Shown here: positions 1 through 6,962 of the stretch, piece by piece | Numbering within the stretch: the stretch's first letter is position 1 | Layout: every line of letters begins with the position of its first letter | Notes under the pieces: model-generated | The model's database searches: none | Told to the model about the DNA's origin: nothing | Seen by the model: the letters and a program-made list of their open reading frames with translations, nothing else | Program-made: the position numbers and the translations under genes | From: CAYZDV01 sp964477275 | GTDB taxonomy: Bacteria; Acidobacteriota; Aminicenantia; Aminicenantales; Aminicenantaceae | Length of the DNA stretch: 64,000 nucleotides | NCBI GenBank assembly: GCA_964477275.1 | Contig: CAYZDV010000001.1 | Coordinates: 1 to 64,000 of the forward strand | Direction of reading: 5' to 3'

Positions 1-1334
1 GTGATCTCGTCCTGGATGGCGAAGATGTCGGCCATGTCCCGGTCGTAGCGCTCCGACCAGAGATGGAAGCCGTCCTCGACGTTGATGAGCTGGGCCGTGA
101 CGCGCAGGCGGTTCCCGGCCTTACGGACGCTCCCTTCGAGCACGGCCTTGACGTCGAGCTTCCGGCCGATCTCCCGAATGTCGAGGTTCATGCCCTTGAG
201 AGCGAAGGCCGAGGTCCGGGCCACGACCCGCAAGTCATGGATGTGGGCCAGGGCGTTGATTAGCTCCTCGGCGATCCCTTCGGCGAAATAATCCTGGTCT
301 TTGTCCGGGCTCATATTGGTGAAAGGCAGGACGGCGATGGACGGGGACGGCTTTTGGGGAGCGAGTGCGGGAGCCGAGGCGATATCACGAAGATCCACAG
401 CCTTGAGGTCTCTGATCAAGGCTTCGATATCCAGGTAGCGGTTCAGGGCATTTTTCTGGAGACATCGCTCCAAGATCTCGACAAGCCCGACCGGAATATC
501 CTGTCGCAAAGCCGTAATCGGCTCGGGCTCGCCTTGGACAATGGCCTGCAAAACCGCCTGCTCGTGCCCTCCCTTGAAGGGGCCCTGAGCGGCCAGCATC
601 TCATAAAGCAGGCAACCAAAAGACCAGATGTCGGTGCGGTGGTCGACCTTCTTGCCGAGCGCCTGCTCGGGCGACATGTAGGCGACTGTCCCCATCATGA
701 CGTCTGTTTGTGTCAGGTCTCCGGCGCTCTCCAGCCGGGCCAGCCCGAAATCCATGATCTTGGCCTGGCCTCTGGCGGTGAGTATGATGTTGGCCGGCTT
801 AATGTCGCGGTGGATGACGCCTTTGCGATGGGCTTCCCCCAGCCCCTCTGCAACCTGGAGGGCGATGTCCAGCGCTTCCGAGACCTTGAGGGGCTTCCGG
901 ACGATCCTTGCCTTGAGGCTCATCCCATCGATATAGGCCATGGCAATATACATCCGGCCGTCCTGCTCATCGACTTCATGAACCGTGCAGATGTTGGGGT
1001 GGTCCAGGGCGGCGGCGGCCTGGGCCTCGCGGACGAACCGCTCTTTCGCTTCGGGGAACTGCGAAAGTTCGAACGGCAGGAGCTTTAAGGCGACTGCGCG
1101 CTTGAGCTTCGTGTCCTCGGCCTTGAACACCACCCCCATGCCGCCCCGGCCGATCTCGCCGCTGATCCTGTATTTATTCGCGAAGAGCTCCCCTTTTTTC
1201 AACGCGGGAACGGGTGAGTCGAGAGTTTTCGTCAAAGAGGGGAGGCCTTGTCCCTCCGGGCCGAGGGGGGCTGCGCAGTTGCTGCAAAACCGGGAGGTCT
1301 CGGGATTATCGGAATGACACCGGGAGCACTTCAC
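1..1334 (-). CDS. Serine/threonine protein kinase with zinc-ribbon N-terminus and TolB-like sensor region (partial, runs off left edge)
   Basis: The reading frame starts at a GTG at 1334, preceded by AAGGGAG, and is still open at position 1. The first residues carry two CxxC pairs (CSRC and CSNC), a zinc-ribbon typical of such kinases. A complete Hanks-type kinase domain follows: glycine loop GRGGMGVV, catalytic loop HRDIKPAN, DFG in MDFGLA, and YMSPEQAL in the activation segment. After a short linker comes AVLPFTNMSPDKDQDYF, the opening of the TolB-N/adenylate-cyclase-associated domain that in this family usually leads into TPRs; that part lies outside the window. The protein probably phosphorylates cytoplasmic or regulatory targets. 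Its partners cannot be read from the neighbours, because the gene stands alone and diverges from the next gene. The kinase identity is secure; the C-terminal architecture is inferred. Confidence 0.9.
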   Translation of the reverse strand, partial: MKCSRCHSDNPETSRFCSNCAAPLGPEGQGLPSLTKTLDSPVPALKKGELFANKYRISGEIGRGGMGVVFKAEDTKLKRAVALKLLPFELSQFPEAKERFVREAQAAAALDHPNICTVHEVDEQDGRMYIAMAYIDGMSLKARIVRKPLKVSEALDIALQVAEGLGEAHRKGVIHRDIKPANIILTARGQAKIMDFGLARLESAGDLTQTDVMMGTVAYMSPEQALGKKVDHRTDIWSFGCLLYEMLAAQGPFKGGHEQAVLQAIVQGEPEPITALRQDIPVGLVEILERCLQKNALNRYLDIEALIRDLKAVDLRDIASAPALAPQKPSPSIAVLPFTNMSPDKDQDYFAEGIAEELINALAHIHDLRVVARTSAFALKGMNLDIREIGRKLDVKAVLEGSVRKAGNRLRVTAQLINVEDGFHLWSERYDRDMADIFAIQDEI

Positions 1335-1520
1335 CTCTTGTTCTCCCTTGTTGGATAAATAATAAAACAATGTATTCTAAAACACAACATCAATCTTCAT
1401 TCAAAAAAGGCACAAAACAACAGAAATGGCTTTGAAGAAGAAATTTTTTGCGATGGTAGGGGACATGATGAATTTCCTCCTTGAATAAATTTGTTTATCA
1501 ATTCATTTAAACAATACGGT

Positions 1521-1603
1521 TCTCTTCCATTTTGTGCGGGTCCTTGAATGACGAAAATACTCTGAAATGGCGTCGCTCCCTTCGGATTTTTAACGCCATT
1601 CCC
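1521..1603 (+). repeat. Dispersed intergenic repeat A, copy 1
   Basis: These 83 bases match 25352-25434 at 74 of 83 positions without gaps in a hand alignment. Both copies begin with TCTCTTCCATTTTGTG and end in TTTTTAACGCCATTCCC. The last third recurs on the minus strand at 32883-32911. All copies are intergenic or at gene ends. I recognise no transposase gene, so this may be a non-autonomous element or a structured intergenic repeat. Confidence 0.75.
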
Positions 1604-1953
1604 TCACCGTCCATCTCCGCGCCTGAGGAACTCCGCACTCAAGACAGGTCACCTCGAACCGGATGTCCGTGTTCAGTCATTTTTTCACCAGACTGTTAAA
1701 ATCTTATTTTCTTGCGGAGGAGAATTCAAGTTTTTTATCTTCCGGGCAGGCGTGCTTCAGCATTCTCCCCAATTTGTTGATAGAATGTCAATGCAGGCGA
1801 CATGTGAATAACCACTTTCTGATTTCTATCGGCAATTTTGGGCCTTCATATTAACATTGCAATTTTCAGGTAAAATGTCAAAAATGTGAGAGTGATCTCA
1901 TTTCCATATCAAAGAGATATTTTCCAGGTAAAATTCAGAGAATTCCTTAATAA

Positions 1954-1993
1954 TATTATGAACGCAATAAATAAAGTGACAGTGTATGCGCGG
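1954..1993 (+). repeat. Dispersed intergenic repeat B, copy 1
   Basis: The stretch starting TATTATGAACGCAA and running through AAATAAAGTGACA recurs inverted at about 32913-32952, with only a few substitutions. In that second copy it abuts repeat A directly, whereas here about 350 bases separate A and B. Confidence 0.7.
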
Positions 1994-2011
1994 AGTTGAG
2001 GCCGCCCCTCA

Positions 2012-2056
2012 AGCCCCCGTAGCGGGGGGGTCCCGTTGGCTTTTCCGACGGGGGCT
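2012..2056. repeat. Nested GC-rich inverted repeats
   Basis: AGCCCCCGT at 2012-2020 is an exact inverted partner of ACGGGGGCT at 2048-2056. Two smaller hairpins nest inside it: CCCCCG/CGGGGG with a three-base loop at 2014-2028, and CCCGTTGG/CCGACGGG at 2032-2052. The element can therefore fold in alternative ways. It is not followed by a T-run, so a standard terminator is unlikely. Confidence 0.6.
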
Positions 2057-2113
2057 GGGGGCAGCCTCGGCGTTGCATATGTTTTGTCACATCTTCCATT
2101 GCAGTTGCATAGT

Positions 2114-2500
2114 ATGCGAGGGAGAACACAGATAAAAAGAGGCCTTCGGTTTTTTCTCAGCCTGACCTTCCTTCTGGGATTGTGTCTGGGCTCAAAAGCT
2201 CAGTTCACACCCAGGGAGTTGGCCGAAAGACACCGGTGGGAAGAATTCCTGAGGACGGCCAGGATCGTGTCCCAGCAACAGATGCATGGCCGGGAAGCGG
2301 TCACTGAGCCCTGGCGCCTGACCCTGATAAAAGATGGCATCCGGAGGGATGCGCTGTGGAAAAATGCGCAGGGCCGCCAGAAGGGTTTTCTGGAAAACTG
2401 GAAATGGGAAATCGAGGCCGTTTGTTTCCGCCGGGACCTCATCCTCTCCGAAATCGAAAGACTTATCCAGCTTTACGGGGAAGAAAACGTCCTGTATTGA
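2114..2500 (+). CDS. Small secreted protein of unknown function, possibly truncated
   Basis: The frame opens further upstream, but a start at the ATG at 2114 gives a clean signal peptide: basic MRGRTQIKRG, then a hydrophobic FFLSLTFLLGLCLG segment ending before SKAQ. The mature part of about 100 residues begins FTPRELAERHRWEEFL and contains a WKNAQGRQKGFLENWKWE stretch. I recall similar FTP-x-E-I-A...WEEFL proteins as longer secreted proteins in acidobacterial-type genomes, where the sequence continues after the WKxE segment. Here the protein stops about 30 residues later, so it may be a shortened copy. No good Shine-Dalgarno site precedes 2114. It stands alone upstream of the diguanylate cyclase. 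Function unknown. Confidence 0.5.
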   Translation: MRGRTQIKRGLRFFLSLTFLLGLCLGSKAQFTPRELAERHRWEEFLRTARIVSQQQMHGREAVTEPWRLTLIKDGIRRDALWKNAQGRQKGFLENWKWEIEAVCFRRDLILSEIERLIQLYGEENVLY

Positions 2501-2728
2501 GAATATCAAGCAGGTATTCAGCATTTGTTTTTTTAAACCAGGAGGCAGCGGGGATTTCCTGCCCGTTGAAGCATTTCCAAAATCCGTGATGGCAGAATGG
2601 TCGAGTAAGAAATGCTCACCTGTCCGCATAAAATTTTGACAGAGCGGCGTCCATGTGAAATAATTCCCGGAAGCGCGGCGCGTACACTCTGTGGCGATGG
2701 CATTCGTTACGCAGTAAGTTAGAGGGAC

Positions 2729-3991
2729 ATGTCAGGATCGAAGCCTGAAAAGGGAAAGCAGCTATTCATCAGGATGGGCACTGCGCTTGGCCGGTCGCTG
2801 TTTTCTTTCTTCATTCCCGGCGGCCTTATCCTCCTCATCGCTTTTCTGTTGACCCTGGGTCAGCTGGTGGAATCGTTGCCCGGCCTTATCCGCATCTTGC
2901 CCCTGGTTATCCTGGTGGCGGGTGTGCTTATCGGCTGGCGGTTTAACCGGAGCAATTTGATTTTCGTCCTGCTCTGGCTGGCAATCGCTGACCGCGCGCT
3001 GCTCCATTTTGCTCCGGGAGAAGCTTTTTCCCAGGGAGTGGGCCGCACCCTGTATAACTCCATCGCTTTCCTTCTTCCCGTGAACCTCGTTTTTTACTCC
3101 ATGGCCAAGGAAAGGGGGATACTGAACTGGCACGGCCTGCGCCGTTTGAGCCTGATTCCTGCCCAGGCTTTTGCTGTAGCCATCATATCCAGCTACCCCC
3201 AGCTGGGGTTTGCCGTCTATCTGGAACACTCGTTCCTGAACTGGCCGCTGTTTAACGAGACACCCATTTCTCAACCCGCGCTTTTGGCCTTCGGAGCGGC
3301 GGCCCTGCTGCTGATGGCGCGCTGCATCCAGTTTCGCGGAGTGAACGATTGTGCCTGTTTCTGGGCTCTTTTCTCGGGGTTTTTCTCTTTGAACGTCCAG
3401 AAGACCGGTCCTGTATGCACACTCTATTTGACCACGGCGGGCATCATTCTTCTTGTTTCGGTGATAGAGACATCCTTCGGCAGGGCCTTCCATGACGAGC
3501 TCACCGGCCTCCCGGCCAGACGGTCTCTGAATGAAACCCTCTTCACGCTCGGAAGCCGCTATACGGTGGCCATGGTCGATATCGACAACTTCAAGAACTT
3601 TAACGATAGCTACGGTCATGACACCGGGGACCAGGTTTTGCGGATGATCGCTTCAAAGCTGAGCCACGCTTCTGGAGGCGGCAAAGCTTACAGATATGGA
3701 GGCGAGGAGTTTGTCATCGTTTTTCCAGGAAAATCCGCGGAGGAGGCCATCCCTTACCTGGAAGCGTTGAGGAAAGCCGTCGAGAGCGCGGATTTTTTTA
3801 TCCGGGGCGGCGAACGGAGACAGAAAAAGGGAAGAATAACAGGAAAATCGCGAGGCAAAACCACGGTCACCATCAGCATTGGCGTGGCCGAGAGAAACGA
3901 CCGCAGCCTGAATCCTCACCAGGTCATCAGGCAGGCGGACAGGGCCCTCTATCGAGCCAAAAATAAAGGGCGCAACCAGGTCAGCAAATAG
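2729..3991 (+). CDS. Membrane-bound diguanylate cyclase (GGEEF domain)
   Basis: This 420-residue protein should make cyclic di-GMP from two GTP. The first 240 residues hold about seven or eight hydrophobic segments, forming an integral-membrane sensor of unknown type. The C-terminal GGDEF-family domain has the metal and substrate motif VDIDNFKNFND, then YGHDTGDQVL, and the signature GGEEF at residues 324-328, so the catalytic residues are intact. The residues just before GGEEF (GGGKAYRY) do not form the RxxD inhibitory site, so product feedback through that site is not expected. It is followed after a short gap by the S9 peptidase gene. No phosphodiesterase or PilZ gene is visible nearby. Confidence 0.93.
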   Translation: MSGSKPEKGKQLFIRMGTALGRSLFSFFIPGGLILLIAFLLTLGQLVESLPGLIRILPLVILVAGVLIGWRFNRSNLIFVLLWLAIADRALLHFAPGEAFSQGVGRTLYNSIAFLLPVNLVFYSMAKERGILNWHGLRRLSLIPAQAFAVAIISSYPQLGFAVYLEHSFLNWPLFNETPISQPALLAFGAAALLLMARCIQFRGVNDCACFWALFSGFFSLNVQKTGPVCTLYLTTAGIILLVSVIETSFGRAFHDELTGLPARRSLNETLFTLGSRYTVAMVDIDNFKNFNDSYGHDTGDQVLRMIASKLSHASGGGKAYRYGGEEFVIVFPGKSAEEAIPYLEALRKAVESADFFIRGGERRQKKGRITGKSRGKTTVTISIGVAERNDRSLNPHQVIRQADRALYRAKNKGRNQVSK

Positions 3992-4041
3992 GATGAGGAT
4001 TGAGAAAATGTCGCAAAAACCGCAAACAGAGGAGGTATGAG

Positions 4042-6081
4042 ATGAGAAAAACAGCCTCAATCTTGATTATGTTTTGTCTTCTCCTGTTATGGGGAGGAGC
4101 CGGGCCTTCGCTCAGCTGGGAAAAAAATTACAGGTTGCTCGAGAAAGAAACCTTTCTGGAGATGGAGTCCATCGACAGCCCCGGCATATCCCCTGATGGA
4201 AGGTATATTCTTTTTACCCGCAGCTGGGTGGACAGGATGGAAGACCGGAGGAGAACCAATCTGTGGATGGTGGACGCGGACGGCAGCCGGGTGCGGGAAC
4301 TGACTCACGGGAACTGGAGGGATTTTTCTCCTGCCTGGTCGCCTGACGGCAAAAAAATTGCCTTCCTCTCCGACCGAGACGGAACCACCCAGATTCACGT
4401 GATGTGGCTGGATACCCGGGAAGTTGCCCAATTGACCCATCTGGAACGGGCCCCGGCAGACCTGACCTGGTCGCCGGATGGAAAACATCTGGTCTTCACC
4501 CTGTTCATCCCTGACACCCGACCGATTCTCTCTGTCAAACTCCCCGAGAGACCCAAGGGCGCAAAATGGGCAGACCCGGCTTTGATCATCGACCGATTAT
4601 CCTGGAGAAGAGATGGAAGAGGGGATATCCCCAAAGGTCATGACCATATCTTCGTGATCGATGCGGTGCTGGGCGGGACTCCCCGGCAGGTCACTTCCGG
4701 CGATTTTTCCCATAACGACCCTCAGTGGTCAGCGGATGCGAAAAAGATTTTTTTCAGCGCCATCCGAAAGCCTGATGCCGAATATCTGTGGGGAGATACA
4801 GAGATTTATTCGGTCCAGCTGGAAACCCTGGAGGTCAAAGCCCTGACCGACCGCAATGGACCTGACCGGTCTCCACGGGTTTCACCGGATGGAAAGTGGA
4901 TTGCCTACACCGGATACGATGATAAGAACTTCACCAGTCATCTCTCTGACCTCTATCTTATGGACGTGGAAGGCGGTCGCAAGAAGACGCTGGCTGCCAA
5001 CCTTCCCAATTCGCCTTCTCAGATTTGGTGGGCGCCGGATAATTCCGGAACTTATTATCTGATGGCGGAGAAAGGGGAGTCCAACCTCTATTTTGTCTCC
5101 CTGGATCGGAAAATCAGCAAAATCACCGAAGGCGTTCACTATCTTTCCAGGTTCTCCATTTCCACCAACGGACAGGCAGCGGCCACACTTTCCACTTTTT
5201 ACCGGCCCGACTGCCTGGTGACTTTCCCCTTGAGCAAACCGCGCCAGATGAGAGAGCTGGTGGATGTCAACGCGGACATTCTTGCCGATATCCGTCTCGG
5301 GCAGGTTGAAGAGTTGTGGTTCAAGTCGCCCGATGGGCTTGACCTTCAGGGCTGGCTGATCAAACCGGCTGAATTTGAAAAAGGGAAAAAATACCCGATG
5401 ATTCTCTACATCCATGGCGGTCCCTGGGCCATGTACTCAGTCCGCTTCAACTGGGCCTGGCAGAATTTCGCGGCCAACGGTTATGCCGTTCTCTACATGA
5501 ATCCCCGGGGAAGCACAGGCTATGGCCAGGATTTTGTCAACGGAATTCAGCATTCCTACCCGGGAAAAGATTATGATGACCTGATGGCCGGAGTGGATGC
5601 TGCCCTGGCCAGAGGATTCATCGATGAAAAAAACCTCTTCGTCTGCGGCGGAAGCGGTGGCGGAGTGCTCACGGCCTGGATTGTCGGCCACACCAACCGC
5701 TTCCGCGCAGCCATATCCATGAGGCCGGTGATCAACTGGCACTCCTTTGTGGGAACCACTGACGGGGCCAACTGGTACAGGCAGTTCAGGAAATATCCCT
5801 GGGAAGACCCGATAGAATACGCGCGCCGTTCGCCCCTCCATTATGTGGGGAATGTCTCCACTCCCACGATGATCATGACCGGAGAGGAGGACCTGCGGAC
5901 TCCGATCGGGCAGAGCGAGGAGTATTACCGCGCGTTAAAGATGCTCAAGAAAGACACCCTCCTGGTCAGGATGCCCGGTGAATACCACGGCTGGAGACGG
6001 CCTTCCCACCAGCTGCTCCAGCAGCTGTATCTTGTGGCCTGGTTCGAGAAATACAGGGCAAAGCCTGAAGAAGGGAAATAA
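4042..6081 (+). CDS. Exported S9-family prolyl oligopeptidase (dipeptidyl/acylaminoacyl peptidase type)
   Basis: The frame is open from 4000, but the ATG at 4042 is preceded by AGGAGG and gives a classical signal peptide (MRKTASILIMFCLLLLWGG). The mature protein has an N-terminal beta-propeller of PD40/WD40-like repeats, seen as recurrent SPDGK, SADAK and SPDGR turns to about residue 420, and then an alpha/beta-hydrolase domain. The catalytic Ser538 sits in GGSGGG, Asp617 in GEEDLRTP and His649 in GEYHGW; all three are present. The oxyanion region YIHGGPW is also conserved. It probably removes dipeptides or acyl-amino acids from peptides in the periplasm. At 679 residues it has the normal length for the family. 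The next gene is on the opposite strand and converges on it. Confidence 0.93.
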   Translation: MRKTASILIMFCLLLLWGGAGPSLSWEKNYRLLEKETFLEMESIDSPGISPDGRYILFTRSWVDRMEDRRRTNLWMVDADGSRVRELTHGNWRDFSPAWSPDGKKIAFLSDRDGTTQIHVMWLDTREVAQLTHLERAPADLTWSPDGKHLVFTLFIPDTRPILSVKLPERPKGAKWADPALIIDRLSWRRDGRGDIPKGHDHIFVIDAVLGGTPRQVTSGDFSHNDPQWSADAKKIFFSAIRKPDAEYLWGDTEIYSVQLETLEVKALTDRNGPDRSPRVSPDGKWIAYTGYDDKNFTSHLSDLYLMDVEGGRKKTLAANLPNSPSQIWWAPDNSGTYYLMAEKGESNLYFVSLDRKISKITEGVHYLSRFSISTNGQAAATLSTFYRPDCLVTFPLSKPRQMRELVDVNADILADIRLGQVEELWFKSPDGLDLQGWLIKPAEFEKGKKYPMILYIHGGPWAMYSVRFNWAWQNFAANGYAVLYMNPRGSTGYGQDFVNGIQHSYPGKDYDDLMAGVDAALARGFIDEKNLFVCGGSGGGVLTAWIVGHTNRFRAAISMRPVINWHSFVGTTDGANWYRQFRKYPWEDPIEYARRSPLHYVGNVSTPTMIMTGEEDLRTPIGQSEEYYRALKMLKKDTLLVRMPGEYHGWRRPSHQLLQQLYLVAWFEKYRAKPEEGK

Positions 6082-6090
6082 GAGCGAAAC

Positions 6091-6750
6091 TCAAATGGTG
6101 AAGATGAGCTGGCTTTTCTTTTTCTTCCGGATGTTCTCATAGTGCTCGAAGAAATTCAGCATGTCGAGCAGGCTTTTTTTCTCCTTCATCCTCCATACCA
6201 CTTTCTCCTCGATGCGCTGGATGTTTTCAGCGCTGGCTATAATTCCGCTGATTTCTTTTTCTTCCATGACCACAATGCCATCTTCATCCCCGAAAACGAT
6301 GTCCCCAGGAGAAACAGGGACTCCGCCACAATTGACAGGAATTTGCGTTTTGAAAATCCTGGCGGATGTCCCGGCGAGGGGAGTGGTATATCTGGCATAG
6401 ACCGGGATATTTACCGCTCTCATCCCGACCACATCCCGGCATGCGCCATCGACCACAATTCCTCCCAGGCTTCTTGAGTGAGCCTCGAGGGCAAATAACT
6501 CTCCGACCAGAGCCATGCGGTCTCCCTCTGCGTCGATGACCAGCACTTCGTCTTCCGTGGCCTCATGGAGAGCTTTGATGACGGTCAGAAAGTCAGCCTT
6601 GCATTTGACCGTGTGGGCGAGCCCGATCATTTTCAAGCCCGGGTTGATGGGCCGGATTCCCGGGTCCATGACCCTCAGATTTCGGCTGACATCACAGATA
6701 CAGGCGGTGTCGAGCCTGGCCAGTCTGCTTTTCAACTCTTTAAAATCCAT
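6091..6750 (-). CDS. RraA-like / 4-hydroxy-4-methyl-2-oxoglutarate aldolase family protein
   Basis: The ATG at 6750 is preceded by AAAGGAGG, which makes it a better start than the upstream in-frame ATG at 6768. The 219-residue product carries the family signature in GGIVVDGACRDV (a glycine pair followed by R-D), and GDIVFGDEDGIVVM near the C-terminus. Members are class II pyruvate aldolases/oxaloacetate decarboxylases or RNase E regulators; dimethylmenaquinone-methyltransferase annotations are historic errors. The tail, rich in lysine and hydrophobic residues (EHYENIRKKKKSQLIF), is longer than usual. It diverges from the GH3 gene across a 212-base gap that contains an operator-like palindrome. 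The actual substrate is not evident. Confidence 0.85.
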   Translation of the reverse strand: MDFKELKSRLARLDTACICDVSRNLRVMDPGIRPINPGLKMIGLAHTVKCKADFLTVIKALHEATEDEVLVIDAEGDRMALVGELFALEAHSRSLGGIVVDGACRDVVGMRAVNIPVYARYTTPLAGTSARIFKTQIPVNCGGVPVSPGDIVFGDEDGIVVMEEKEISGIIASAENIQRIEEKVVWRMKEKKSLLDMLNFFEHYENIRKKKKSQLIFTI

Positions 6751-6854
6751 GACGCCTCCTTTATCCATTCAGTGATTATGAAGCACAAAAAATATAAATC
6801 ATCACTGTGAAATTTACAATTTGTTCCCGAAAAAAAGAAGCAATCTTGACAATA

Positions 6855-6878
6855 AAAAATGATTCCTTCATCATTTTT
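6855..6878. promoter_or_regulatory. Operator-like inverted repeat in divergent promoter region
   Basis: AAAAATGAT and ATCATTTTT form a perfect nine-base inverted repeat around a six-base spacer. It begins four bases after a TTGACA at 6846-6851 and ends just before GATAAT at 6881-6886. The 29-base distance between those hexamers is too long for a single sigma-70 promoter, so their pairing is doubtful. The palindrome is a plausible repressor site for the GH3 gene and perhaps for the divergent RraA-like gene; an AT-rich hairpin terminator is the alternative. Confidence 0.4.
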
Positions 6879-6962
6879 GCGATAATGAAGAGGATTGAGG
6901 GTTAAAGAGCCCCGGAATCTTGCCATATTCTCTCTGGAAAACTACTGACAAAGGAGGACAGC

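Larger units (their letters stand above)
1335..2113. other. Gene-poor, repeat-bearing intergenic region
   Basis: Nearly 0.8 kb lies between the divergent kinase gene and the next plus-strand gene. It is AT-rich except for GC-rich hairpins at its right end. No open frame here looks coding. It holds one copy each of the dispersed repeats called A and B here, plus a nested inverted repeat (separate entries). The promoter of the kinase must lie in the left part, but I could not fix a convincing -35/-10 pair. Confidence 0.6.

Noticed and set aside
1663..1854. Small open frame in the left intergenic region
   Set aside because: No ribosome site, no recognisable domain, and AT-rich sequence between repeats A and B. 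Chance opening is more likely than a gene.
6846..6886. TTGACA and GATAAT as a sigma-70 promoter
   Set aside because: The spacing is 29 bases, far from the 16-18 required. The hexamers may be parts of separate promoters, so no promoter is called.
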